Notes: generated by a model not told the origin, from the sequence alone. Positions 13,986 through 22,795 are shown, counted from the first letter of the stretch. The stretch is DNA of 33,311 nucleotides from Myxococcales bacterium (GCA_947488215.1 CANLBD010000005.1:1-33311); one strand, 5' to 3'. A program made the numbers and translations.

Positions 13986-16460
13986 TCAAAGCGTCGGCGG
14001 CGGCGAGAACCCCGCCTCTTCGAGCACCCGGGGCGACTCTCGACGGTTCCACCGCAGCAGATCGAGCTCAAGCTTCGCTAGGCGCTTGTAATCGCTCGGC
14101 TTCGGGTCGTTCACCAAGGCGTCGTAGATGCGCACAGCCGTCACGCGGTCTCCGAGCGCGTCGAGCGCGCGCGCCTTATGAAAGTTCGCCTCGTTCAGGC
14201 GCGCATCGTCCGGGTACTCCGCCATGAAGTCGCTCAGGTCGCGCACGATATCCGCCGGCGCGTCGCGCATCATCGACAGCTCCGCGAGCTGCCAACGCAG
14301 CGCGCGTCGCGCCGCGCTCGCCTTGCGCGCCGCGGCGTCGAGCTGAGCGTCCATGAGCTCAAGCTGCGTCCGCAGCGCGCGGTCCTCACGCTCGACCTGA
14401 CCGGTCTCACCGTAGAGCGCGGCGACCTCACCCGAGAGCGCGACCCGGTCTTCACCGGTGACTGGACCGTTCAACGCGAAGACGAGCATGTCGCGGGCCT
14501 CGTTGAGACGACCGCGCGCCCGTGCATCCGCCGCTTTGGCCCGCCAGTAGGGCAGAGTATCGAAGCGGTCGGGATACTTCTTGTCGAGCAGCTTCAGCAC
14601 CTCGCTCAGCTTGAAGGTGTCCCCGAGTCGTGCGAGCGCGCTCGCGAGCTCAACCAGCAGCGCCCCCTCGACATCGGGCTCAATCGTCGCCTCGTCGGTC
14701 TTGAGCCCCCGCTGCCAGACGCTCGCCGCCTCTTCCGTCAGCCCGAAGCGCGCCATCGCGCGTCCAGCGAGCAGGTGCATCCAGGGCCGCTGCGGGTGCG
14801 CTTCGAAGCGCGCGCGCTCACTGTAGTAGGTGCTCAGCGCAGCGAGCGGGCGGTCCTGCTTGACGTAGTTGTGGGTCAGCAGAGCGAGCAGGCGGTCCCC
14901 CAGCTGCGGCGAACGCTTCAAGAGTGCGTCCTGAGGGAACTTGCGCCACACCTCACGCACGCCCTCGTAGGCGGGCCGCAACAAGCCCCCCGCGAGATAG
15001 ACACGCGCCCGCTCCACAAAGAACTCAGGCGCGATGTAGGCGGTCGGGTCGGTGCGCTCGATCTGCCGCAAGATGCGTCGGCGCTCCTTGCCGTCGTTCG
15101 ACATGCGGACGGCCTGCAAAGCCGCGAGCTGCTGCGCCTCAGTGCTGGTCAGCGAGGCGGCGAGGTCGAGCAGGCGCGCTCGCCCCGCAAGCGGGTCGCT
15201 CCGCGTCGACAGCGATGCCAGGCGCACGCGCACGATGGACTGCGGGTGCACATCGCCAAACTGACGGAGAAACGCCTCGTAGTAGACCACCGCATCCGCG
15301 TAGCGCCCGAAGTAGACGCACAGCTCCCCCAGGTGGAACAGCGCCTCGGGGCGCGAGCGCACCAGGTCAGGCCACTGCCTCGCCGCGGCCTCGAGCACCT
15401 CAAGCGCCTTCAGCCACTCTTGGCGCTGATACGCCTGACCTCCCGCGAGCAGCACTGCCCCGCCGATGTTGATGTTCGTGCCCGGCATAGCCTTGAGCCG
15501 CTCAAGGAGCGCCTTCGCCGTCGCGTCGTTGCGTTGGTCGATCGCACTCCGAAGCTGCCCCGCGAGCACCCAGGGCTCCGCGTCGCTGCCCTTGAAGTTC
15601 GCGAGCTTCTCGCCGAGCACGACCTCGGCGCGCGCGGGGTAGCCCATCGGCTCGTAGCCGCGAGACTGCAAGAGCGCGAAGCGCGCCTTGCCCTCCATTG
15701 TCGGCGCGACACGCTCCGCCTCGTTGAGCGCCTCGACCATCGCGCTCAAGTCGGGCGCTCTGCCCTGAGCGCCGAGCGCGCCCATCACCTCACCGAGCGC
15801 CATCTTTGCGGCGACCTGCAAAGGTCCGCGCGGCGCGGCCTGCAGCGCCGCCTCACAGTCTGCGAGGCCTTCCGCAGGCTTCGGTCCGACCGCGCGTCGA
15901 ATGCACGCGTTCACTTTCTCGTGGGCCTCGCTCTCCCCCTCAACCTCCGCGAGCGATGGGCTCGGCGCCGCCGGCTCAAACCGGCCCGGCTTGAGGGGAT
16001 ACGGTCGAAAGGCGACCTCCTCCTCGATGGGATCGCTCAAGAAGCGGGCATAGCCCGCCTCGATGACCCATCGGCTCGGATTCTCAAGGCGCGCTGTCCG
16101 AACGGCGGTCACCTCGCCCGCCGGCGCCGCTCGAAGCGTGAGCCGAACGTCAAAGCCGCCCTTGCGGCGTCCGAGCAGGTCTACGCCCTCAATGACACCG
16201 CCCTTAAAGGTCCGCAGGAGCCGGTTGAAGCCCTCGGGGAGCTCAGACGCCGCGATCGTACACGTCGCTACGAGCGCCTGCTGAGCGCACGTCGCCGTAA
16301 AGCCAACGGGGACAGGCACCTCAAAGCGCCGATATTGGTCGAGCACATCGGGGAAGTCGTCGACGGGCGCGACCGGCTGCGCGGTCGCGACGCCCGGCGC
16401 GAGCAAGAGCAACCCGACAGTCAGCGCGAGACGCAACGGCACCACGACACACGCCTCCAT
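13986..16460 (-). CDS. Exported TPR protein with N-terminal AMIN-like region
   Basis: An 824-residue protein with a signal peptide (PLRLALTVGLLLLAPGVATA, ~7-27) and a beta-rich N-terminal region (~35-160). In it, FDVRLTLRAAP followed by VTAVRTARLENPSRWVIEAG resembles AMIN domains. A long helical TPR solenoid runs from ~175 to the end (for example AKMALGEVMGALG, ALFHLGELCVYFGRYADAVVYYEAFLRQFG, ANFHKARALDALGDRVTAVRIYDALV). It probably acts in the periplasm. ATG-16460 is the longest start, but GGAGG inside that codon run lies eight bases before a GTG at 16445 that would begin directly at the signal peptide. It is 24 nt after the diguanylate cyclase gene and 118 nt before flgB's start, linking it to the flagellar locus. 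I do not recognise it as a named flagellar protein. Confidence 0.8.
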   Translation of the reverse strand: MEACVVVPLRLALTVGLLLLAPGVATAQPVAPVDDFPDVLDQYRRFEVPVPVGFTATCAQQALVATCTIAASELPEGFNRLLRTFKGGVIEGVDLLGRRKGGFDVRLTLRAAPAGEVTAVRTARLENPSRWVIEAGYARFLSDPIEEEVAFRPYPLKPGRFEPAAPSPSLAEVEGESEAHEKVNACIRRAVGPKPAEGLADCEAALQAAPRGPLQVAAKMALGEVMGALGAQGRAPDLSAMVEALNEAERVAPTMEGKARFALLQSRGYEPMGYPARAEVVLGEKLANFKGSDAEPWVLAGQLRSAIDQRNDATAKALLERLKAMPGTNINIGGAVLLAGGQAYQRQEWLKALEVLEAAARQWPDLVRSRPEALFHLGELCVYFGRYADAVVYYEAFLRQFGDVHPQSIVRVRLASLSTRSDPLAGRARLLDLAASLTSTEAQQLAALQAVRMSNDGKERRRILRQIERTDPTAYIAPEFFVERARVYLAGGLLRPAYEGVREVWRKFPQDALLKRSPQLGDRLLALLTHNYVKQDRPLAALSTYYSERARFEAHPQRPWMHLLAGRAMARFGLTEEAASVWQRGLKTDEATIEPDVEGALLVELASALARLGDTFKLSEVLKLLDKKYPDRFDTLPYWRAKAADARARGRLNEARDMLVFALNGPVTGEDRVALSGEVAALYGETGQVEREDRALRTQLELMDAQLDAAARKASAARRALRWQLAELSMMRDAPADIVRDLSDFMAEYPDDARLNEANFHKARALDALGDRVTAVRIYDALVNDPKPSDYKRLAKLELDLLRWNRRESPRVLEEAGFSPPPTL

Positions 16461-16484
16461 GCGATGGTCATGCCCATCTGAACA

Positions 16485-18122
16485 CTACGACGCGGTCTGC
16501 GCCAATTCAGCCTCAGTGACGGCGCGATTGCGCCCCCCGGCCTTTGCTCGGTAGACGCACTGGTCGGCGCGCTCAAAGACCTCTTTGAACTGCTCCCCTG
16601 GCCGCTTCGTCGCCACGCCGATGCTCGTCGTCACCGCGATGTTCAGGCCCGTATGAACAACGGGCTTTCGGTTCACGAGCGTTACCATCCGGTCGGCGAC
16701 GGCGCGCGCGATGTGGGCGTCGCACTCCGGCAGGACAAGCACGAACTCCTCGCCGCCATAGCGGGCGAGCATGTCGACCTCACGAATCCCGAGCTTGACG
16801 CGCTTCGCCGTCTCTTGGAGCACGGCGTCACCCGCCAGGTGTCCATAGGTGTCGTTGACGCGCTTGAAGTGGTCGAGGTCGAGCACGAGCACACTGAAGC
16901 CCCGCTCGGGGCGCCCCTCGGGGTAGAGCGTCGACTCCACCCACTCCGCCATCGCGCGCCGGTTCGGGACGCGCGTCAGCGGGTCGATGTTCATGACCTG
17001 AGTCGTCTCGACGAGCTTGCGCTCAAGGGTGTCGATCTGCGCTTGCGAGGTGCTCACCTGCGACGACAGCTCGCTGAGCTGCGCCCGCATCTTGCTCGCC
17101 TCAGCGGCGGCGTTGACCGTCTCGGAGACGAGCAGGTCTTGCAGCTCGCGCAGCTCGTTCAGCTCGGTCGCGTTCTCGAGACGCTGCCGAATCTGGAGCG
17201 CCGCTGTCTCAAACGCCGCCGAGCCGTGGGTCGCGAGCGCGAGCTGGTCGGCGAGAGACTTCAGCACGGTCTTCACAACATTGCGCTGGGCCTGCACCGG
17301 TGCGATCGACATCTCGACGCGCGCGAGGTGAGCGCTGAGCTCGCTCCGAAGCTCCTGCAAACCGCGCGCATCCGCATCCGGCAAGCGGGCGCGCAACGTC
17401 GTCACGGCCGCCTCAAGGTCCGACGGCGCGCCGCCGACCCGCACGACGTGCTCCGCGCACAGGTCCACAAGCGCGACGAGCCCTTCCAGCCGCCGCTGCT
17501 GGCTGCGCTGCGTGACCAGCTCCGCGGCCAGCGCCTTGCGTCGCTGCGCCACGAAGGCGACGATCGCGTCGAAGTGCGGCTGCGCGTCGTCCGCCGTGTT
17601 CGCCTGAGCGAGGCCCGCCAGCGCGGCGACCATCGCGTCGCGCGATTGACCCTCGGGGTCGGCGAGCGGTACGAGGCCTCGGCAAACCTCGGCGACACGG
17701 CGCAGCAAAGGGCCTGAATGCGCCGCTGGCGTCAGCTCCGGCTTCGCGCCGAACTCGACGAGCATGCGGTCGAGGCGCTGCGTGAGCGCGACGGCGGCGG
17801 TTGCGTCGAATCCGCCTGTCGGCCCAGCGACGCCCTTGACGGCCTCGGCGAGGCTTCGGACATCGGGGCTGTGGGCTGCAGCCTCGCGCGCGAAGTCCGC
17901 CAGCGCGAAGAGCAGCCCGGCGACCTCGGCGGCGCCCTCAAAGTCGACCGGCGCGGGCGGCGCGGTACTCCGACGGTAAGCCTGAGCGGCGACCCCGCGT
18001 TTCGTGCACAGGTCGGCGAACACCCGCTCGTAGTTCGGGGGCGTTGCGAGCATGCCGCGGCTGACCAACTCCATCATGGTGTCGCGCGCGATGCGTGCGA
18101 GCTTGTCCTGCGGGTCGTCCAC
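16485..18122 (-). CDS. Diguanylate cyclase (GGDEF domain)
   Basis: This 545-residue protein is predicted to make cyclic di-GMP from GTP. The C-terminal GGDEF domain (~375-540) has DPLTRVPNRRAM, VLVLDLDHFKRVNDTYGH, the active-site GGEEF (456-460) and an inhibitory I-site REVD (447-450) exactly five residues before it, so activity and product inhibition are both expected. The first ~370 residues are helical and soluble with no transmembrane segment; the start (ARDTMMELVSRGMLATPPNYERVF) resembles an N-terminal region seen in other cytoplasmic GGDEF proteins, and ~320-375 is coiled coil. Translation seems to start with GTG. It lies 28 nt after the sigma54 activator gene, suggesting joint control of motility by c-di-GMP. 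Confidence 0.92.
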   Translation of the reverse strand: MDDPQDKLARIARDTMMELVSRGMLATPPNYERVFADLCTKRGVAAQAYRRSTAPPAPVDFEGAAEVAGLLFALADFAREAAAHSPDVRSLAEAVKGVAGPTGGFDATAAVALTQRLDRMLVEFGAKPELTPAAHSGPLLRRVAEVCRGLVPLADPEGQSRDAMVAALAGLAQANTADDAQPHFDAIVAFVAQRRKALAAELVTQRSQQRRLEGLVALVDLCAEHVVRVGGAPSDLEAAVTTLRARLPDADARGLQELRSELSAHLARVEMSIAPVQAQRNVVKTVLKSLADQLALATHGSAAFETAALQIRQRLENATELNELRELQDLLVSETVNAAAEASKMRAQLSELSSQVSTSQAQIDTLERKLVETTQVMNIDPLTRVPNRRAMAEWVESTLYPEGRPERGFSVLVLDLDHFKRVNDTYGHLAGDAVLQETAKRVKLGIREVDMLARYGGEEFVLVLPECDAHIARAVADRMVTLVNRKPVVHTGLNIAVTTSIGVATKRPGEQFKEVFERADQCVYRAKAGGRNRAVTEAELAQTAS

Positions 18123-18150
18123 GCGTCTGCGTCCCCTACCTGAGCCGCGC

Positions 18151-19146
18151 TCAGTCGTTCTCGTCCGGGGCCATCCAGCCCCGCTTCTTCAGCTTCTCGA
18201 CGAGCGTCGTCCGGTTCATGCGGAGCAACGTCGCGGCGCGATTCTTGTTCCACTCCGTGCGCTCGAGGGCCTGCTTGATGAGGCGGTCCTCCAGCGTATT
18301 CAGCATCTCGCGCAAGTCGAGCCCGTCCTCAGGCAAATCCTGAGCGAACGCGTCCTTCGGGGCGGCCTTGACCGCGCGCCCTTCGGCGACCTTCGGCGGC
18401 AGGTCCTCGATCTGCACGATCTCGTCCATGCAGAACACGGTCAGACGCTCGACCATGTTCTCCAGCTCGCGCACATTGCCGGGCCAGCCATACTCGCAGA
18501 GCTTTTGCAGCGCTTCGTCGCTGTATCCCTTCACGGAGCGCTTGCGCGTCGTCGCGAGCTTCTTGTTGAAGTGCTCAAGGAGCAGCGGCACGTCCCCCGC
18601 CCGCTCTCGAAGCGGCGGGAGCGTGACCGGCACGACGTTGAGTCGATAGAAGAGGTCCTCGCGGAAGCGCCCCGCGGCCACCTCGGCCTCGAGGTCCTTG
18701 TTTGTCGCGGCGACGATACGCACGTCGACCTCGACAGGGCGCGTGCCGCCGACCGGCTCAAACGCCCGCTCCTGAATGACGCGCAGCAGCTTGACCTGCA
18801 AGATCGCGCTCATCTCACCGATTTCGTCGAGAAAGATGGTGCCGTTGTGCGCGAGCTCGAAGCGGCCCTCTCGGCTATGCATCGCGCCCGTGAACGCGCC
18901 CTTGACGTGACCGAAGAGCTCACTCTCGAGCAGGTTCGCGGGGATGGCGCCGCAGTTCACCGGCACCATCGACTTCTTCACGCGCGGGCTGAGCTCGTGG
19001 ATCGCTCGGGCGACGACCTCTTTGCCCGTGCCGCTCTCGCCCAGGATCAAGACCGTGCTGTCGGTCTTAGCGACTTTCTCGATCAAGCGCAAAACCCGCT
19101 GGATCGCGGGGTCCTCACCGACCATCGGACGACTTAACTCGCTCAC
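18151..19146 (-). CDS. Sigma54-dependent transcriptional activator lacking a receiver domain
   Basis: A 331-residue bacterial enhancer-binding protein made only of the AAA+ domain and a Fis-type helix-turn-helix. Walker A is GESGTGKE (36-43), the sigma54-contacting loop is GAFTGA (83-88), and Walker B is TIFLDEIGE (103-111). Sensor/arginine residues lie in [22 protein letters not shown] and [16 protein letters not shown]. The C-terminal HTH is in the last 45 residues ([33 protein letters not shown]). There is no N-terminal receiver, PAS or GAF domain, as in PspF, so control must come from another partner. GTG start with GGAG five bases upstream. Two sigma54 promoters in the same locus are its obvious targets, placing it as FlrA/FlrC/FlgR-type flagellar regulator by context. 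Confidence 0.93.
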   Translation of the reverse strand: MSELSRPMVGEDPAIQRVLRLIEKVAKTDSTVLILGESGTGKEVVARAIHELSPRVKKSMVPVNCGAIPANLLESELFGHVKGAFTGAMHSREGRFELAHNGTIFLDEIGEMSAILQVKLLRVIQERAFEPVGGTRPVEVDVRIVAATNKDLEAEVAAGRFREDLFYRLNVVPVTLPPLRERAGDVPLLLEHFNKKLATTRKRSVKGYSDEALQKLCEYGWPGNVRELENMVERLTVFCMDEIVQIEDLPPKVAEGRAVKAAPKDAFAQDLPEDGLDLREMLNTLEDRLIKQALERTEWNKNRAATLLRMNRTTLVEKLKKRGWMAPDEND

Positions 19147-19198
19147 GCTCGCTCCGGACGCGGCCTATTTCGCCCCACTCTCAGGGACGCAACGATGC

Positions 19199-19239
19199 GT
19201 GTCAATGATTTGTCACCTTCATTTGCCTACATTTATGCT
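19199..19239. promoter_or_regulatory. Divergent promoter region between the sigma54 activator and dapF
   Basis: On the plus strand TTGTCA (19210-19215), 18 nt, then TATGCT (19234-19239) make a fair sigma70 promoter, 14 nt before the dapF ATG. On the minus strand TTGACA (19205-19200) can serve the activator gene, though its -10 is weak. The two -35 boxes form an imperfect palindrome, GTGTCAA-TGAT-TTGTCAC, that could be an operator. GTGTCAATG recurs in the divergent region at 31952-32000. Confidence 0.45.
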
Positions 19240-19253
19240 GCTAGGGTCGGGCG

Positions 19254-20042
19254 ATGCAGTTCCGCAAGTACGAAGGCCTCGGCAACGACTTCATCGTCGT
19301 AGACACGCGCGCATGGTCGGCCGAGGCGCGAGACCTCGTGTCCCCGGAGCGCGCCCGCGCCCTCTGCGACCGCCACTTCGGCATCGGCGCGGACGGCGTG
19401 CTGCGCCTCGACCCTGCGTCCGACGCGGACGCGCGCATGCGCGTTTTCAATGCGGACGGCAGTGAAGCGGAGATGTGCGGCAACGGACTCCGCTGCGTCG
19501 CGCGGGCCCTCGCCGACGGCCGCGAGCGCCAAGGCGCCGTCACCGTAGAGGTCTTGACGGGGGCCGGACGCCTGACCGCGACCGTGACGCCCGAGACCGT
19601 CGAGGCCGATCTGGGCGTGGCCCGCGACGACGGCCGCCTGACGCTGGACGTTGACGGAGAGGTCGTTACGGGCCGCGCGCTCGACCTCGGGAACCCGCAC
19701 TTTGTCGTGGACGCGCCTGGCGGCCGCGACACCGCCGCCCGTCTGGGCCCGCGCCTGCAACGCCACCCCGCCTTTGCGCGCGGCGTCAACGTGTCCTGCC
19801 GCGTTTTGGACCACGACGGCGTGCTGGTGCTGCACGTCTGGGAGCGGGGCTGCGGGCTCACGCTCGCCTGCGGCACCGGCGGCGCCGCCACGGCCAGCGC
19901 CGCTTGGCTCGACGGCCTCGTGCCACGCGGCTTCGCGCGCGTGCGCCTGCCCGGAGGCGAGCTTACACTCATCGAGCGCGCGGGCCGCCTCGCGCAGCGG
20001 GGCCCCGCGAGGCTGGTCTATAGGGGCGAGATCGACGGCTAG
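19254..20042 (+). CDS. dapF: Diaminopimelate epimerase DapF
   Basis: DapF interconverts LL- and meso-diaminopimelate, giving the precursor of lysine and the peptidoglycan crosslink residue. The 262 residues start MQFRKYEGLGNDFIVVD. They carry both catalytic cysteines in their usual motifs: C75 in NADGSEAEMCGNGLRC and C206 in TLACGTGGAA; GNPHFVV is the conserved substrate-binding segment. It stands alone on the plus strand between the flagellar locus and rplC, so it is a housekeeping gene with its own promoter. Confidence 0.97.
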   Translation: MQFRKYEGLGNDFIVVDTRAWSAEARDLVSPERARALCDRHFGIGADGVLRLDPASDADARMRVFNADGSEAEMCGNGLRCVARALADGRERQGAVTVEVLTGAGRLTATVTPETVEADLGVARDDGRLTLDVDGEVVTGRALDLGNPHFVVDAPGGRDTAARLGPRLQRHPAFARGVNVSCRVLDHDGVLVLHVWERGCGLTLACGTGGAATASAAWLDGLVPRGFARVRLPGGELTLIERAGRLAQRGPARLVYRGEIDG

Positions 20043-20055
20043 CCGACACCGCTGG

Positions 20056-20077
20056 GCGAGGCGACGAAGCGCCTCGC
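20056..20077. other. Hairpin between convergent dapF and rplC
   Basis: GCGAGGCG (20056-20063) and CGCCTCGC (20070-20077) form a perfect 8-bp stem with a 6-nt loop in the 42-nt convergent gap. There is no T-run on either side, so it may weakly terminate transcription from both directions or be incidental. Confidence 0.4.
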
Positions 20078-20084
20078 GCTCGGG

Positions 20085-20759
20085 TCAGACGATCTTGCGC
20101 TTGACGGCGTGCTGGATGCGCACGACGCCGCCGTTCGGGCCCGGGACGGCGCCCTTGATCAGGAGCAGACCTTCGGCCTCGAGGAACTTCACGACGCGCA
20201 GGTTTTGCACGGTCACGCGGCTGTTGCCGTGCTGACCAGGCATCTTCTTGCCCTTGAAGACGTGCGCGGGGTAGGTGTTCGCGCCGATCGAGCCGCCGTG
20301 ACGGTGGTACTCGTGCTGGCCGTGCGACGCGCCCGAGCCGGCGAAGTGGTAGCGCTTGAAGACGCCCGAGAAGCCGCGGCCCTTCGACGTGCCGATGACG
20401 TCGATCTGGTCGCCCGCCTTGAACAGGCGGTCGCCGGCGAACGACTCGCCGACGGAGTACTTGGCGAGCGTGTCCGCATCGAGGCGGATCTCACGGAGCA
20501 CGGCCTTGACGAACTGCTTGTCGCCTTCCGTCTCGATGAGGCCGTTCTTCTCGAAGAAGCCCGCGACGGGCTTCGTCACGTTCTTGGCCTTGCGCTGGCC
20601 GAAGCCGATGACGACGGCGTTGTAGCCGTTCTCGCCCTCGGTGCGCTTCGCGACGACCTTGTTGCCGCGGGTGTCGATGACGGTGACGGGCACCTGCTTG
20701 CCGTCTTCGACGAAGATGGCGGTCATGCCGACCTTACGGCCGAGAAGTCCTTCCGGCAT
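20085..20759 (-). CDS. rplC: Large-subunit ribosomal protein uL3 (isolated gene)
   Basis: uL3 is an early-assembly protein near the peptidyl transferase centre. The 224 residues begin LLGRKVGMTAIF and contain the family signature KGRGFSGVFKRYHFAGSGASHG, HRHGGSIGANTYPAHVFKGKKMPGQHGNSRVTVQNL (the glutamine in MPGQ corresponds to the PrmB methylation site of E. coli) and LLLIKGAVPGPNGGVV. It appears intact, with AAAGGA eight bases before the ATG. It is not flanked by rpsJ, rplD, rplW or rplB: upstream is gltJ-like, downstream is convergent dapF. It may be the only copy, displaced from the S10 operon, or a second copy; the window cannot tell. Confidence 0.97.
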   Translation of the reverse strand: MPEGLLGRKVGMTAIFVEDGKQVPVTVIDTRGNKVVAKRTEGENGYNAVVIGFGQRKAKNVTKPVAGFFEKNGLIETEGDKQFVKAVLREIRLDADTLAKYSVGESFAGDRLFKAGDQIDVIGTSKGRGFSGVFKRYHFAGSGASHGQHEYHRHGGSIGANTYPAHVFKGKKMPGQHGNSRVTVQNLRVVKFLEAEGLLLIKGAVPGPNGGVVRIQHAVKRKIV

Positions 20760-20911
20760 GTCAACTGTCCTTTCTCGCGCGCTCCTGCCACGGAGCCGCT
20801 GACGGTCGAGTTCCCGCCCACGAGCGCGAGAGGTCCACCATTGGACGTCGCAGGGCGAGGCGCGACACGTTGCGCGCTCTCGCCCGCGATGTCAAGTCCC
20901 TCTGGCTGCGC

Positions 20912-22588
20912 TCAGAGCGCGAAGGGCATCGTGATGGGCATCGCGGGGCCGGAGAACTGCGGGAAGCGGAAGCCCCGCACCGTCGACTCCACGCAGTTAC
21001 CGACCGGCGTCCCTGAGAACGGCGACTGCGCTTGGGCGCTACTCACGCTGCCGTTCCCCTCGATCTTCATCTTGACCACCACGGTGCCGCTCGCGTCGGG
21101 CTGACGGTCCTTGCACGCGTTGACGGAGCCGAGGCCCTTCTTCACGACTGTCATGATCTGCGGCTTCGTCAAGCTCTCGGGCAACAGGGGATCCGCCGAC
21201 GCAGCAGGCGCTGCCGCCGCCGCGCCACCACCGCGCTTTGGTGCGGGTGACCCATCGAGCGCACCGAGCAGGTCGTCCACCTCGCCGCCGCTCTTCTTGG
21301 GCCGCGCCGGGGGCGGTTCAGCGGCTGCAGCGGGCTTCGGCGCTTGCGCGACGGCTGGCGGAGGCGCGTCTTCGGCACCGCCACCCGCGTTCGTCGCCGC
21401 GCGCGCGCCCCCACCGCTCCCGGCGACACGCGGGGCCCCTGCCGCGCCACCCGCAGCCCGACGCGCGTTCGGCTCGGCCGGCGGCGTGTTCTGCGCGATG
21501 GCCTCGGCAGGCAACGTCGCTGCCGCGGGGCTGGAAGCGACCTCTGTCGGCGGTGCCGTGACGGGCGCTTGGGTCACAGGTGCTTGCGTGCTGCCGACAG
21601 CGACGGCAACGGGCGTCGTCGACGCAGCGGGTGTGCCCTCAGCGGGCTTGTCGCTGCCCTTCATGACGAAGACGACCGCACCCGCCACAATCGCCGCGCC
21701 GGCGATGATGGCGACGTAGAGGCCGGTGTTGCTCTTCTTGCGCGCCACCAGTGAGGGCAGCGGCTGAGAGGCGATGGGCGACGGTGCCGCGGGCGCGAGT
21801 CCGACCGGCCCGAGGCCGAACGCGTCCCCCGTGCCGGACGACGTCGTCGATGGCCCGATCAGGCCTGAGATATCGATGAGGCCGGAACCATCCGAGCCGC
21901 CTGTGTTCGAGACGCTCCTGCGCGCCTCCGCCTCGCCCGCGAGGCTGTCAAGGCTGAAGAGCACCGAGTTCTCATTGCGCTGCGAGCGCAGCTTCTGCTC
22001 GCTCCCGCTGACCCGTGGGCTGCTCGCTGCTGCGCTCGTCGCCGCAGAATCGTCGTCGCCGAACAGGTTGCTCGCCGCCGCGCCCACGGCAGGTCGGTCG
22101 GACGTCATCACGTCGTCTTCGGCTTCGTCCGACGGGAAGAGGGACGCAGCAGCGGCGGGCTTCGCCTTCTCAGATGACGGCCGCGCGGCCGGGGCAGGTG
22201 CCGCTGCCGGGAACAGGTGAGAGAACTCCGTGACCGACGCGAGTCGAATCCAGTCCGCCATGCCCTCGGCCCACGTGAACGACTCTGCGTCCACCTCACC
22301 CCGCTCAAGCATCTGCTCGATGTCCGAGGGCGTGAAGGGACCCTTCTGCTCGCGCTGCACAACGATGTACCAAATACCGTCTGGCGCGGGTGACTCCATG
22401 GAGTCTGCGCCCGACGGGACGGACACGACGCGCGTCGCGTCCTCGCCTGCGTCCCCCGCCCCCTCTTCCTTCGCGCGGACGACGATGGTGTGCGAGCACT
22501 TCTTGCAGCGGATCTTGAAGACCTTGTTGCGGACCTTGTCGTCGCCGATTTGGTACTTCGCGCCGCAATTGTCGCAGACGATTCTCAT
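20912..22588 (-). CDS. gltJ: GltJ/AgmX-like gliding-machinery protein (zinc ribbon, GYF, TonB-like tail)
   Basis: In Myxococcus xanthus GltJ (AgmX) is the inner-membrane subunit linking cytoplasmic polarity factors to the periplasmic Glt complex. The same order is seen here in 558 residues: an MJ0042-type zinc ribbon with C5-x2-C8 and C28-x2-C31; a GYF_2 domain (~71-127, WYIVVQREQKGPFTPSDIEQ); a disordered linker with a compact block NENSVLFSLDSLA (~205-217); and one transmembrane helix (~289-309). A long Ala/Pro-rich periplasmic stretch leads to the AgmX/PglI C-terminal domain (~470-558) with its two cysteines (NACKD, NCVES). Such TonB-like tails cross the periplasm. It is 207 nt downstream of the small exported protein and has its own likely promoter. 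Length is shorter than AgmX. Confidence 0.82.
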   Translation of the reverse strand: MRIVCDNCGAKYQIGDDKVRNKVFKIRCKKCSHTIVVRAKEEGAGDAGEDATRVVSVPSGADSMESPAPDGIWYIVVQREQKGPFTPSDIEQMLERGEVDAESFTWAEGMADWIRLASVTEFSHLFPAAAPAPAARPSSEKAKPAAAASLFPSDEAEDDVMTSDRPAVGAAASNLFGDDDSAATSAAASSPRVSGSEQKLRSQRNENSVLFSLDSLAGEAEARRSVSNTGGSDGSGLIDISGLIGPSTTSSGTGDAFGLGPVGLAPAAPSPIASQPLPSLVARKKSNTGLYVAIIAGAAIVAGAVVFVMKGSDKPAEGTPAASTTPVAVAVGSTQAPVTQAPVTAPPTEVASSPAAATLPAEAIAQNTPPAEPNARRAAGGAAGAPRVAGSGGGARAATNAGGGAEDAPPPAVAQAPKPAAAAEPPPARPKKSGGEVDDLLGALDGSPAPKRGGGAAAAAPAASADPLLPESLTKPQIMTVVKKGLGSVNACKDRQPDASGTVVVKMKIEGNGSVSSAQAQSPFSGTPVGNCVESTVRGFRFPQFSGPAMPITMPFAL

Positions 22589-22642
22589 GCTTGCGTCTCT
22601 CCCAAGCGACCGGTGTGCAGTGGTGCTCTGAACAGGTGACGG

Positions 22643-22671
22643 ATGATAAACGGCGCGGCCCGAGCGGGCAA
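22643..22671 (-). promoter_or_regulatory. Sigma70-type promoter upstream of the gltJ-like gene
   Basis: Minus strand TTGCCC (22671-22666), 17 nt, TATCAT (22648-22643), placing the start near 22636 and leaving a ~48-nt leader. The -10 matches five of six consensus bases. Confidence 0.5.
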
Positions 22672-22702
22672 GCTACGCCGCCGTGATCGGGCGCACTGAA
22701 CG

Positions 22703-22724
22703 ATGAAACGCACGAGCGTTTCAT
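22703..22724. other. 8-bp inverted repeat between the small exported protein and gltJ-like genes
   Basis: ATGAAACG (22703-22710) and CGTTTCAT (22717-22724) flank a 6-nt spacer. No T-run follows on the minus strand, so it is not a standard terminator. It lies upstream of the -35 at 22666-22671 and could be an operator or an mRNA 3'-end hairpin of the upstream operon. Confidence 0.4.
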
Positions 22725-22795
22725 TCGGTCTTCGGTGAGTTCAAAGGACGCCGCGACGGGCGAGGCATACTGCCCCGCGAGACGCGACGTGGGGC

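Noticed and set aside
14178-16481. 767-codon open frame opposite the exported TPR gene
   Set aside because: Antisense shadow, Arg-rich throughout, no signal or motif.
20056-20077. Hairpin as a true bidirectional terminator
   Set aside because: Stem is good but neither side has a T-run; kept only as a hairpin feature.
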